Notes under the pieces: model-generated | Seen by the model: the letters and a program-made list of their open reading frames with translations, nothing else | Databases searched by the model: none | What the model was told of the DNA's origin: nothing | Shown: piece by piece, positions 1 to 9,500 of the stretch | Layout of the letters: each line of letters opens with the position of its first letter | Position numbering within the stretch: the stretch's first letter is position 1 | Made by a program: the position numbers and the translations under genes | NCBI GenBank assembly: GCA_947184155.2 | Contig: CAMXCT020001696.1 | Location: 73,219-137,218 of the forward strand | Source of the DNA: Cladocopium goreaui | Lineage: Eukaryota > Sar > Dinophyceae > Suessiales > Symbiodiniaceae | Direction: 5' to 3' | Length of the DNA: 64,000 bases

Positions 1-603
1 CGTTGCCATGCGCCGAAGAATGTAAAGCTGCACCTGGGCTCAGTCCATCTGCCAACATCGACAGTCCAATCAAGGTTCAAACAAAGCACAATGCGACAAC
101 ATTCACAACTATCATCAACTATCCCATGATCCGGAACTGCCGGTCATATCCAGCTGCTTTTCATACCTCAAATTGTACATCCCACCAGTCACATCACTTG
201 GTTTCCGGCATAATTTTGCATCTCGAGCCTTGGCAACATGCTGGACCACATTGAAATCGAATGCCCACAATCACAACATGACAAGTTGACTTTGTCTATC
301 TTTCAAGAAACTTCTGTCAAAGAAATGGAGAAGCAAAAAAAACATTCCACAAGGGCATTGCTTGATGATGCGAGTTCCTGGCATGAACATTTGCCTCAAG
401 CCACGGAATCGCCATGCCATGCACAGCTTACAGCACCCACAATTCGAGACAAACTGATGCCATTTCGCGGACAGAAACACACACATACACAAATTAAGAA
501 TGACTTGAAATCATGACAATCATGGAAAGCAGCCAAACCTGCGTTTTCATGTGCCCTCTTCGGGGCGAGCGGCAACCTGCTCTTGAGGTTGTCCCGGCGT
601 CGG
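1..603. other. non-coding, nothing recognised
   Basis: No reading frame here has recognisable protein character. The short open stretches on both strands are of the length expected by chance. It lies 3' of the minus-strand gene that ends at 604 and may hold its 3' untranslated region. Confidence 0.5.
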
Positions 604-1317
604 TCAGCTTGAGCTGCAGATCCATCTGCGCCAAATGAGTGCTCCGTCGTCTGCGCTCTCCGAAAGCCTTGCCCATTTCAACACATAAGAGAGGTCTTCC
701 ATTTGTTCTAGCACGTCTGCCTTCTTGCGAGCAGCCAATAGCCCTACTTGCCCATCGAAAATCAATTCTTGCAGCTTCTCATTGAATGCCTTCTTGTCTG
801 GGATCTTTTCTAGAATTTGTTGCACATCTTCAGGACGACTGGCTTTCATATCTTCCACCCTGATGTCTTGCAAGGTGCTTTGCCTTGTCATCAAGGTAGC
901 AGTGTTCCTGAGCATCAGGTTCTGCGCCATGCCCATGCGATGAGCTTCAAACAATTCCGCCACACACCAGGCACGCCCAAATAGGTCCAGGTTGGCATCC
1001 ACAGCAATGACCTCTGTAAAAATTGGATCTTTTAGTGCCAGAAATGCCATCATGTCATCAAATTTGTTCATCTCACACTTGATGCTATCACCATGCTCAT
1101 TCAATGGTGGGTCCTTATTGAAGAACTTTGGAGCATTGCAAGTGCATATGGGATGTGGGATTTTTGTGACTGGATCGACGTCTCCGTTGGGGTTTCCTCC
1201 ACAAATTGAAGCGTGCTGATTGACTGAAAACGCACAGATCCAATAGGTTTCCTGAAGACATCCTTGAACCTGGAGAATTTGCTCCACAACCTCAACCCCT
1301 TCCTTGCCGGATAACAA
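604..1317 (-). CDS. C-terminal part of a membrane protein gene (frame-shifted half)
   Basis: This is the downstream half of the gene that begins at 2789. Visible motifs are a YWICAFSVNQHA strand, a Cys/Pro-rich loop, EMNKFDDMM and DLFGRAWCVAEL, followed by a charged helical tail. The order (THNW in the upstream half, a W-containing strand, then RAWCVAEL) recalls a TIR-like flavodoxin fold, in which a WCxxE motif carries the catalytic Glu. That is an inference, not an identification. I believe this arrangement is common in dinoflagellate predicted proteins. Protein sense continues upstream of the first start codon in this frame (GEHNFELIAKLL), directly next to the upstream ORF. The break is an apparent extra GC dinucleotide in GCGC at 1352-1355: without it the reading would run ADALGEHNFELIAKLL. 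Either this copy is a pseudogene or the assembly carries an indel. Confidence 0.75.
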   Translation of the reverse strand: MLSGKEGVEVVEQILQVQGCLQETYWICAFSVNQHASICGGNPNGDVDPVTKIPHPICTCNAPKFFNKDPPLNEHGDSIKCEMNKFDDMMAFLALKDPIFTEVIAVDANLDLFGRAWCVAELFEAHRMGMAQNLMLRNTATLMTRQSTLQDIRVEDMKASRPEDVQQILEKIPDKKAFNEKLQELIFDGQVGLLAARKKADVLEQMEDLSYVLKWARLSESADDGALIWRRWICSSS

Positions 1318-1325
1318 TTTCGCAA

Positions 1326-2789
1326 TCAGCTCGAAGTTGTGTTCTCCCAGAGCGCATCAGCAATGACGCTAGCTAGCAGGTCGCGGAAGAGATTTTGCCA
1401 GTTGTGCGTGACCATTTTCTTCGGGATCACCTTCTTGCCATCGTTCACGAACTCAGCATAGGAGCCACAAGCGGAAGAAGTTCGTGGAATGATTCCAAGT
1501 CTAACCACATCGTTGGTGGTGTGAACATCTGGCTGGAAGGACGGCATAATGCTGACGCCCAAATTGCTGTAAAATTCCAATAGGTCTGACAAAGAGATCC
1601 CACGGCTGGCCAGTTCTTCAGTCTTTGCTTCCCAATCTGACCCCTTTGTCATGCCAGTGTCAATGTCACTGTCATGGCGTAAGTGAGAGCGGGGACACAC
1701 TTGGCAGCCAAATCTGGATGGAGTCCATGAGAGGGCGGGGGGCCTTGCAGATCCAGGCAGTCTAAAAAGTCTATATGCTTTTGACAAGAGGATAACCCCG
1801 GCCACGTTCACCACGCTGTTGATACACTGAGCGACGGCAAAAGAGAAGCTGGGGATGTGCAAGCCCCAATAATGTCCAGGATCATCAAGAGGAGTCTCGA
1901 AAACCTCACTGTCAGTAACCTTAAAGAGACTAAAGGTTGTTGCCAAACTGGCAAGGAAGCCAATTCCTTGCCAAAAGCTCCGTCTCCTACAAGCAATAAG
2001 GCGTTGCACAGCAGCGGAATTCTCTTCTTTTCGAGCCATCTGCACGGCTCGACGAAGCATCAAGACTACGCGGCACAACGTGGTGGCAACGCCAAGGACC
2101 CACATCACGAACACAAGCGCAGCAAGGAGTTGTGCAGTAAATGCTACCACAGGGATCAAATCGAAATTAACCCTCGGCACCACCAAAATCATCAGCGTCA
2201 GATAAAGAAGAAATGACAGGAGTGCAAATTCAAGCCAAAAGGCTCGCCCAAGGCATGCTCCCCATCGTGGGGAGTTCAAAGCTGGCCAAATACTCTTCAA
2301 ACGATCTTGGGCGAGATATTGCAGCCCCAGAAATTCAAAAACCAAGACAAGCGGCCTGAAGCCTAGTAGAAACAGGGAGCATAATCCTCCAAGCCAGTTG
2401 AGCATCAAAAAGCGTGCTGCCAGAAGCAGGTGTTGCGTTGGGGCAATGAGCCACAGAAAGACAGCTGCTGCCCCAGCTAGCGCATTGCTTGCAATAAGAA
2501 AGCAAACAAGAAAAATGGAGTCAGACTTGTAAGAAGAGGAATCATAAAGAGCATATGCAAGTGCACCAGACAGGCAGGCGGCGACAATCACGGCCACACA
2601 AAGAAATGTGCGATGAGTCCATCTCTGAATCCACCAGGTTCGGCTCTGATCCCGGCTTCGGATTGGCGAATCAAGTTCTGATGGTGATCCAGGCACGTCC
2701 GTCACGTCCACATCGCCTGCAGCAGCTTTCACTGGTCCGTCCAGTGCACACCTGACACGCCCAAGCAGAACAGGCCCAGCCGACGACAT
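1326..2789 (-). CDS. multi-pass membrane protein, N-terminal half
   Basis: 487 codons, intronless. After an N-terminal polar segment of about 60 residues there are roughly seven hydrophobic segments, for example LCVAVIVAACLSGALAYAL, FLVCFLIASNALAGAAAVFL, LLSFLLYLTLMILVV and LLAALVFVMWVLGVA. A soluble part follows that ends in MVTHNWQNLFRDLLASVIADAL. It then stops early in a frame that conflicts with the downstream half (604-1317). The two together would give about 725 residues. Exact function is unknown. A surface or internal membrane location is inferred from the segments. This is the only long host-type gene in the window; intronless genes derived from processed mRNA are common in dinoflagellates. 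Confidence 0.8.
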   Translation of the reverse strand: MSSAGPVLLGRVRCALDGPVKAAAGDVDVTDVPGSPSELDSPIRSRDQSRTWWIQRWTHRTFLCVAVIVAACLSGALAYALYDSSSYKSDSIFLVCFLIASNALAGAAAVFLWLIAPTQHLLLAARFLMLNWLGGLCSLFLLGFRPLVLVFEFLGLQYLAQDRLKSIWPALNSPRWGACLGRAFWLEFALLSFLLYLTLMILVVPRVNFDLIPVVAFTAQLLAALVFVMWVLGVATTLCRVVLMLRRAVQMARKEENSAAVQRLIACRRRSFWQGIGFLASLATTFSLFKVTDSEVFETPLDDPGHYWGLHIPSFSFAVAQCINSVVNVAGVILLSKAYRLFRLPGSARPPALSWTPSRFGCQVCPRSHLRHDSDIDTGMTKGSDWEAKTEELASRGISLSDLLEFYSNLGVSIMPSFQPDVHTTNDVVRLGIIPRTSSACGSYAEFVNDGKKVIPKKMVTHNWQNLFRDLLASVIADALWENTTSS

Positions 2790-3692
2790 GGCACACGGCC
2801 ACCCTGAAAAGCTGACAGCGGGTGAGAGCCGGAGTGATGCTCTGTTCAGACCCCGGCTTCAACAGAGAAAGTTGATTTTAGAAAAAAAACTGGATTTTCC
2901 TCAGTTTTGCTGGTGCTTTGTTTTTTTTGTTTGTTTCTTCTTTTGTTTTTGTTTTTTTTTTCTATGAAACCCTGAAACCCTATATTCTCTGTGCTGTTGG
3001 GCTCATAACTCTGTTGGGCCAAAATTCTACACACACACATAGTATATCACACACAATATCACACACCTTGTGTGTTTGATCCGCTCTTTTGAATGAGTTG
3101 TCTTGGAGTGCCAGCTCGTGTAAACTTCAGTCTGAAGAGCGTAGGTGTTCGTCTCAGGAGCCTAATTATAGACTCCAAAGGTTTCTTCAATTCATAGATG
3201 CACTTTCTCGCCCCGAGCGAAGGTGAATCTATGTGAATCTAAAGTTCCTCTCAGTTGTCACAAGTTGTCACATCAGCAAGATCCTGTCCCAAATTCAACT
3301 CCACCTGCAGGGTCGTCTTACGTGACACAATCGAGGTTATCCCAGCAATTGTGGACACTATTTGTATTTTACAACTATACACAATCTATAAATGGGATAA
3401 CCATCCTAAGCCTTACTATCAATCATATCTATTCATCGAAGGAAGTTTAGAAGTTTAGAAGTCAAACTTCCGACAATATGGAGGGATGAAAAGCAGAGCA
3501 GGGCAGAGGCAGAGAGAAGAGGAAGATTAGAAGAGAAAGAGTAAGAAGACAGAAGATACAGATGCGCGAAAAGGTAGGAAAGTCGCGAAACACTGTGTTT
3601 TTTCCAATGATTTGTGGCTCCGGAGGGTCGAAAAGTAGGCTCGCTAAAGCAGCGGGTGCGGAGCCAGCTGGCCACAGGCGCGATGAAAAATT
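2790..3692. other. non-coding spacer
   Basis: Upstream of the membrane-protein gene. Contains a T-rich tract (2919-2962), a CA-rich stretch near 3031-3060, and a short inverted repeat GGAAGTTT (3441-3448) / AAACTTCC (3464-3471). No gene seen. Confidence 0.5.
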
Positions 3693-4290
3693 GCACGCCG
3701 TTGTGGCGCGAAGCACATTTCCAAGTCAAAATGTACAAAACACCTCAGCGTCGGACCACTTTTGGAAGTTGCGATGTCGAAAAAATGCACGCCATTGTGG
3801 CGCGAAGCAAATTTCGAAGTCAAAAGTGTTAAAAACTGGCGGTCTCGGACCACTTTTGGAAGTTGAGATGTCAAAAAAGTGCACGCCGGTGTGGCGCGAA
3901 GCACATTTCGAAGTCAAAAGTGTTAAAAACTGGCGGTCTCGGACCACTTTTGGAAGTTGCGATGTCGAAAAAGTGCACGCCGTTGTGGCGCGAAGCACAT
4001 TTCGAAGTCAAAATGTACAAAACACACCATGCTCGCGCCACTTTTGGAAGTTCGGATGTCGAAAAAGTGCACGCTGTTGTGGCGCGAAGCACATTTCGAA
4101 TTCAAAATGTACAAAACACCTCAGCTCCGGACCACTTTTGGAAGTTGAGATGTTGAGAAAGTGCACGTCGTTGTGGCGCGAAGCACATGTCCAAGTCAAA
4201 ATGTCCAAAATACCAGGGGTTCGGACCATTTTTGGAGGTTCAGATGTTGAAAAAGTGTACGCCGTTGTGGCGCGAAGCGCACTTCGAAGT
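3693..4290. repeat. 94-bp tandem satellite, about 6.4 copies
   Basis: The anchor gcacgccgttgtggcgcgaag and its variants starts at 3693, 3787, 3881, 3975, 4069, 4163 and 4257, exactly 94 bp apart each time. Copies differ by point substitutions only, with no length change. Because 94 = 31x3+1, each copy shifts the frame by one, and most frames stay open on both strands, so long apparent ORFs cross the array. A degenerate earlier half-unit may precede 3693. Confidence 0.95.
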
Positions 4291-4375
4291 CACACTACAT
4301 TACACTCCAGTACGCTCCGCTACACGAAATTACACTACACCACACTACATTACACTGAAGGACACTGCAACACAG
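4291..4375. repeat. short imperfect CTACATTACA-type repeat
   Basis: Reiterated ctacattacac, cgctacacga and ctacaccacac units directly follow the 94-bp array and lead into the TAGA tract. Confidence 0.7.
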
Positions 4376-4735
4376 ATAGACAGCTAGACAGATAGACAGA
4401 TGAAAGGGAGAGAGAGGGAGATAGGTAGATAGATAGATAGATAGATAGGTAGATAGATAGATAGATAGATAGATCGATAGATAGATAGATAGGTAGGTAG
4501 ATAGATAGATAGACAGAGAGATAGACAGATAGATAGATAGATAGATAGATAGAATGATTGATTGATAGATAGATAGATAGATAGGTAGAAAGATAGATAG
4601 ATAGATAGATAGATAGGTAATTAGATGAAAGAGAGATAGAGAGAGAGAGATAGATAGATAGATAGGTAGATAGATAGATAGGTAGGTAGGTAGGTAGATA
4701 GTCAGAGAAAGAGAGAGAAATAGTGAGAGAGATCA
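4376..4735. repeat. TAGA/GATA microsatellite
   Basis: About 360 bp of (TAGA)n with interspersed TAGG, GAGA and TGAT variants. The long Tyr/Leu/Ser/Ile reading frame on the complementary strand is a product of the repeat, not a gene. Confidence 0.97.
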
Positions 4736-5926
4736 ATCACCTTTCGCTCCATCAGTGGCTTCGCTCTGCAATCCCTGATTCACAGCAACTCACCTCTCCT
4801 ATAGGTTTCCTATTTTTGAAACTTCCGCCACCGCCTTGTGCGGTACTACTGGTATCTAACATGATCCAACCATTTTATCACTGAACTAACCAACCACTTT
4901 CCATTCGTGATCCAGCCCCGTTCCCAGGCCTTTGCTGCTGCGACCTTGGACCTTGTAAGGCATGAGAACTTCAAACTTCCGAACTTCTCAGACACTGCAG
5001 ATTTCCGGAATTCTCGGAAAACTCTGGGAAAACTCTGGGAAAACTCTGAAAATATCTGAAAATGGAATTGGTATGAATTGGTGTTTTCACTTCCAAATTT
5101 CGACTCCGAAACGGTGTCGTACAACGGGTCTGAGTCTAGGACGGCGGGGGCCAGAACAAAGAGCGCGGGTCGTGGGGCCATTCTGCCAATCAACGGCAAA
5201 GGCCTTGGCTCAGTGCTTGCCCAGAAATTCAGCCTTGGCCAAATGCCGAGTTGAAGCTGAGCTTGCAACAATTAAGGGATTCAGCCAGTTTTCACTTCTT
5301 GGAGAAGAAACAGCAACCATCGGAATGAGTCTCAGCAACGCGACATGGTTCTTCAGAGTATTTGCTGGTGTGCGTATGTGCATTTGCATGTAATGATCTG
5401 GACACGGAGAACCCTTTAAGGAAAGAATGATTTGCAGACCAAAATGCCCACAAAAATAGGCAACAGCACCCAAAAGCACTAGATGACTATAGACTATAGT
5501 ATCATCAACAATAAAAGCCATGCTTCTTGCAAGCAGGTGCTCTCTTGCACACAAACAATACCATACAAACGACTTTCTATCGCAGTAATTCTCTGTACAG
5601 TCACAAGCCACAGACTGGTGCAAGATGGCCTGCTAGTCGTTCCTTTGGTCGTTTTCTGTGCACGGCACAAATTAGTTGACAGGTCGTCAATCTTAATTTG
5701 AATTACATCGGTCTCGAAACTAAATTTCGGCCAGCAACTATACGTGTGGAGCGTTAGCTTTTAAGCTTCGGCACCCAGTCTGCTTCTGCTAGGCATAGCT
5801 AGGCCGTGAATTTTGACCCCTTGTGAGTCGAAGATGCATCTGTGAGCGTTGAAGATCAAAGATTGACCTTCACTCACAAATTTCAAAAGTGTGGAGTCAG
5901 CTGAGCATGCTGAGCACTGTGAATGC
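4736..5926. other. non-coding spacer
   Basis: No convincing gene. A small local repeat of about 12-14 bp (ggaaaactctg units) lies at 5017-5062. Open stretches on either strand lack recognisable motifs. Confidence 0.5.
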
Positions 5927-6538
5927 TCAAGAACTTCCTTGGAATCGGTTGGGCATTGCTGGTGCCTCTGGCGCAGAACTGTTCGTGCGAGGTGTGGAGA
6001 CTCCAGTGCCCGTGGACCTCGATGATTCCACGACCTGTGGTTCAGCGGAGCCTGCAGCATCGGGTCGAGGGTTGGATTGCAGGGCTTTGGAAATTTTGCC
6101 GAATTCCAGGTCTAAAAGACTCCGAATCTCCATCATTGCCATCCTCGTTTCCTTATCCTTCATGTTCTTCTTCTTCTCCTCTTCATTCTCCTTGTCTTCT
6201 CCTCCGATGTGCTGGTGAGCAATGCCAATCAAGCTACACGCCCCGCATCCGGCTGCCACCACGAAAAGGCTGAAAAGCGTATACCATGGCAGGCCCTCGT
6301 CCTTGATTTTGGCGCAAACAATATCTGGTGAGTTTGCAGGGCAGGCATGTGGGGGCACCCGTGACTTGTTAAAGAAGAATGCAGTTTCAGAGGGGGCATA
6401 TCTGAAGGTTTCGAGAGTCCGATAAGCTCGCTTGGATACGACAACTCCTGTAGGCATGTAAAACTCTGCTGTTGGTTCTTTGTAAAAGCCACAAAGCTCA
6501 CCACGGCTTCGAAAAGTGTTCCAAGCCTCTTCCTCCAA
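5927..6538 (-). CDS. single-pass membrane protein, 5'-truncated gene fragment
   Basis: About 200 codons. It has one hydrophobic segment (LFSLFVVAAGCGACSLIGIAH), then a highly charged coiled-coil-like stretch (GGEDKENEEEKKKNMKDKE) and a low-complexity Ser/Pro tail. Protein-like sequence (LEEEAWNTFRSRGE) starts immediately at the breakpoint with the large element at 6543, so the N-terminal part of the gene is missing. The giant helicase frame runs into this DNA in a different frame and ends at 6229. Not assigned to any family; the start Met is only the first available. Confidence 0.5.
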   Translation of the reverse strand: MEEEAWNTFRSRGELCGFYKEPTAEFYMPTGVVVSKRAYRTLETFRYAPSETAFFFNKSRVPPHACPANSPDIVCAKIKDEGLPWYTLFSLFVVAAGCGACSLIGIAHQHIGGEDKENEEEKKKNMKDKETRMAMMEIRSLLDLEFGKISKALQSNPRPDAAGSAEPQVVESSRSTGTGVSTPRTNSSAPEAPAMPNRFQGSS

Positions 6539-9500
6539 AAGTGCTGGAATTGGGGTTGGTCAGTCGCTGGTAACACTTCTTCTTTGATAACTAACTTCAG
6601 ACCATGAAGTGGCTGGGCTTGCTCCTTGTGAGGGTCTTGGGATCGCTGAGAGGTAGCGTCCTTAGGTGTTGTGTCCTCAAACCAGGTGGGGCGGACTGAC
6701 TGGACTCCTATGGGACTAGCAGAACTCGCAGTTTTAATGCTTTCTCTGCGCAGGCTATGGTAGACAGGCGGGATCATCCATGCTGGCACAAAAACTGTGA
6801 TAAACTGCACATTCCAAATGACCTGCAAATTCTGCGGCTTCACTTCAGGCGTGATGCATCTTACTTGGCCATCGATCACTCTGGTATATGATTCGGAGCG
6901 GTCAAAGGACGCTGTGACTTTCAGGCCTAAGTACAATTCTCTGAACCAGTATTCCTTGAGCATCATAAAGGAAAGGTGAGGTGCCCTCACTTCCATTACG
7001 TGCGTGGCTGGCATGAGAAGAGTTACCATCCATTCAGCTAAGAATTCAATCATCTTGACTTCGAGTTTAGGGAGGATGGCTTGAACTGCTCGGAGTGCGC
7101 CCGCAATGTCCGGGACATGTCTACGTGAGGGAAATCCAACTGTGCGCTTGGCATACTCGTCCGCAAAATAAAGTCTGCACAACTTTGAGACCCATTGGCT
7201 CGGTTTTTCCATATCGATGGTGATCTTGGCTAAGGGCCATGGGTCTGGGAGCGTGGATAGACAATGCAATAACTCGGAGGTGAGGTCTGCTGATATTACT
7301 GGGAGGGCTTCTCCTTGTGGGCGATAGTCAACTGGAGGTCCAACCGTGCCTTTACTTTTTTGCGTGTGGGTACGGGCGGCACTGTGTACAGCTTGGATGG
7401 TGGTCTCGTATTGGTTGACCATGGCTCTTAGGTATTTGCATGCGCGGACAGCTTCTTTTCTTGTGCTCGGCCCATCCTCTGGCTGGTTCTTGGCAGCTAC
7501 TGCGAGAATGTCTCTCGCTTCTTCTTCTGGCGACCGTTTGGGTTCCGCATCAGGTGTAGGCGCATCAAGGGCGGTACCTTGAACTGGCGCCTCTGCTGCG
7601 CGTGGCAGGTGGTCTGGGATTGGCAAGTTTGGGTGTAATCGCCATCCATCAAAGAAATATATGCCAGGCAGGGACAGGATCTCCTGGTCTGGGCCTGTCT
7701 GCGCCACTATATGCCCGGTGCGTGCTTTATACAGTCCTGAGGGTAGGCACACATAGGTGGGAAATGGTGTGCGATCAGCAGCATAGGCATATAGTACAAG
7801 TTCGGAGAAAGGGAGATGTTGCTTGGGGAGCCACTTGTGTTGGGTTCGTAAGCCTGCTTGAATTTCCTGGAAGCGCCCTCTGTCTAGCCATCGAAGGTCT
7901 GACCCTCGGACCAATATCAGACGGTACCTTGCTCGCTTTACCTCGTCAGCTTGTTGATCGTAGTATTGATTGGCGATAGCAAGGGGCGGGTACTCCCAGG
8001 TTGGTGGTGAATTCAGTGACCATCGGCTCAATTGTGCAAGATTCTCTTGCACTGGGTCAGGGTTAAATTCTGGCCATTTCCATGTCGTTTCTCCTCTCCG
8101 GAGGCCCCCGATGCCGTAGGCGATGGTGGCAATCACCTGTGCCATGCCCATGAGCCCCATCATATCCAGAGGAGAGACTAGCAAGGTTAATGATTTGGAT
8201 CGGGTGAGTCCTACAGTGATTCTGCCCAGGCAATCTTCTGTATCTTCTGTAGGAGAGCCATTGGAGTAATATTTAGTGTTGAGAAAACCAATGCTGGGCT
8301 GAGCTACGATTGATACCTGTGCTGTTCCTCCCGCTGAATTGGCGATTGTCTCGACACGCAGGGTGCGAACATAGTCTCTTTTGAGCACGGAGCGGTTCAA
8401 ATTGTTCTTGTGATCAGTTGCTGTGGTCATTGTAAAAAGTCCATCCGCAAATCCAGCATTGTGAGGAAAGGAGGTGAGGACCTCTGACACAAGAGTCTCT
8501 AGATCAGTCGCTACCAACCCATTAATCCTAGCATTTGTATCCCAAAGCACTAGCTGGAACCCTGGTGGTTTGTCTGGTAGTCCTCCCGAGGCAAAACTTC
8601 CTAGTTCCCATAGGCCATTTACCTGTCTGCAGAGAGCGGGGTATCTTACTGCAACCACTGCATGGTATGTCACAGGACTAACCCTGGAGCTGGAGGGAAG
8701 CAACCCCCAAGCATGGATGTCACTCACACCGGCGGTTTGGGAGTTTAGGGTTGCTTGTATGTCCCCAGCCATGGGCAGGAGGGTAGCGGCATGTTGCAGG
8801 ATCCAGGCAAGGCGCACGAGAGACCGTGGAAAATTGAGGGCAGCACCTTCCAGCAGTTCTGATTCCACAAAACGGGAGTGTCGCTGCATATTGGGCTGAG
8901 CTGCTTCAAATACGGCTTGGAGGCCTGGAAGAACAGCGCTGGCTGCTTTGAGATCTTCCTCATCCTGTGGCGATAGTTGACTTGTCCATAGCTGGCCTAA
9001 AGTGGACTGTCCTCGTTTGAGAATTTGACTAAGAGTCGTCAGACCTTCATTTGCCGAACCATCTAGTAGTCGGGTCATAGCATCGGCAAGGGTGGCTGGC
9101 GTGTAATAATTGCGGTTGCTTCGCAGGCCATGCTTTTTGGCGAGCAGTAGTTGTCGTGACCGCTTTGCGTTGCGAGCTGCCCGATCAATGCCGCCAGGTG
9201 TCTGCTCTGAGTCTCCTGTCCACAATACCAAAGGTTGCTGTCTCAGCAGGCTGATGACTGCAATTTCTCGGTCAGTGCCATACTGCTGGCCTTCGTCAAT
9301 GACCAGGAGGGAGAGCTCTTGCATAAAACCACCCATTGTGGACCATTGCATGGTAAGATCCTGGGCTACCGTTCCCCCGGTGGCCAAAATCAACTGACAC
9401 TTGTGCAACATTTGCCTTCTTTCTTTCGGGTGGATATCAAATTTAGTGTGGGAGTAACTGCTTTTGTTGCGCTCTTGGTCTCCCACCAGCCTACCTATGC

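Noticed and set aside
3693-4290. Possible CRISPR-like array
   Set aside because: Contiguous 94-bp tandem copies without alternating spacers, in a eukaryotic genome.
3562-4395. Plus-strand frame of 277 codons
   Set aside because: Crosses the 94-bp satellite, open because the unit lacks stops in several frames; kept only as a repeat observation.
4350-4736. Minus-strand Tyr/Leu/Ser/Ile frame
   Set aside because: Translation of the TAGA microsatellite.
4846-5393. Overlapping 140-codon frames on both strands
   Set aside because: No motif, and overlaps a local repeat; most likely chance.
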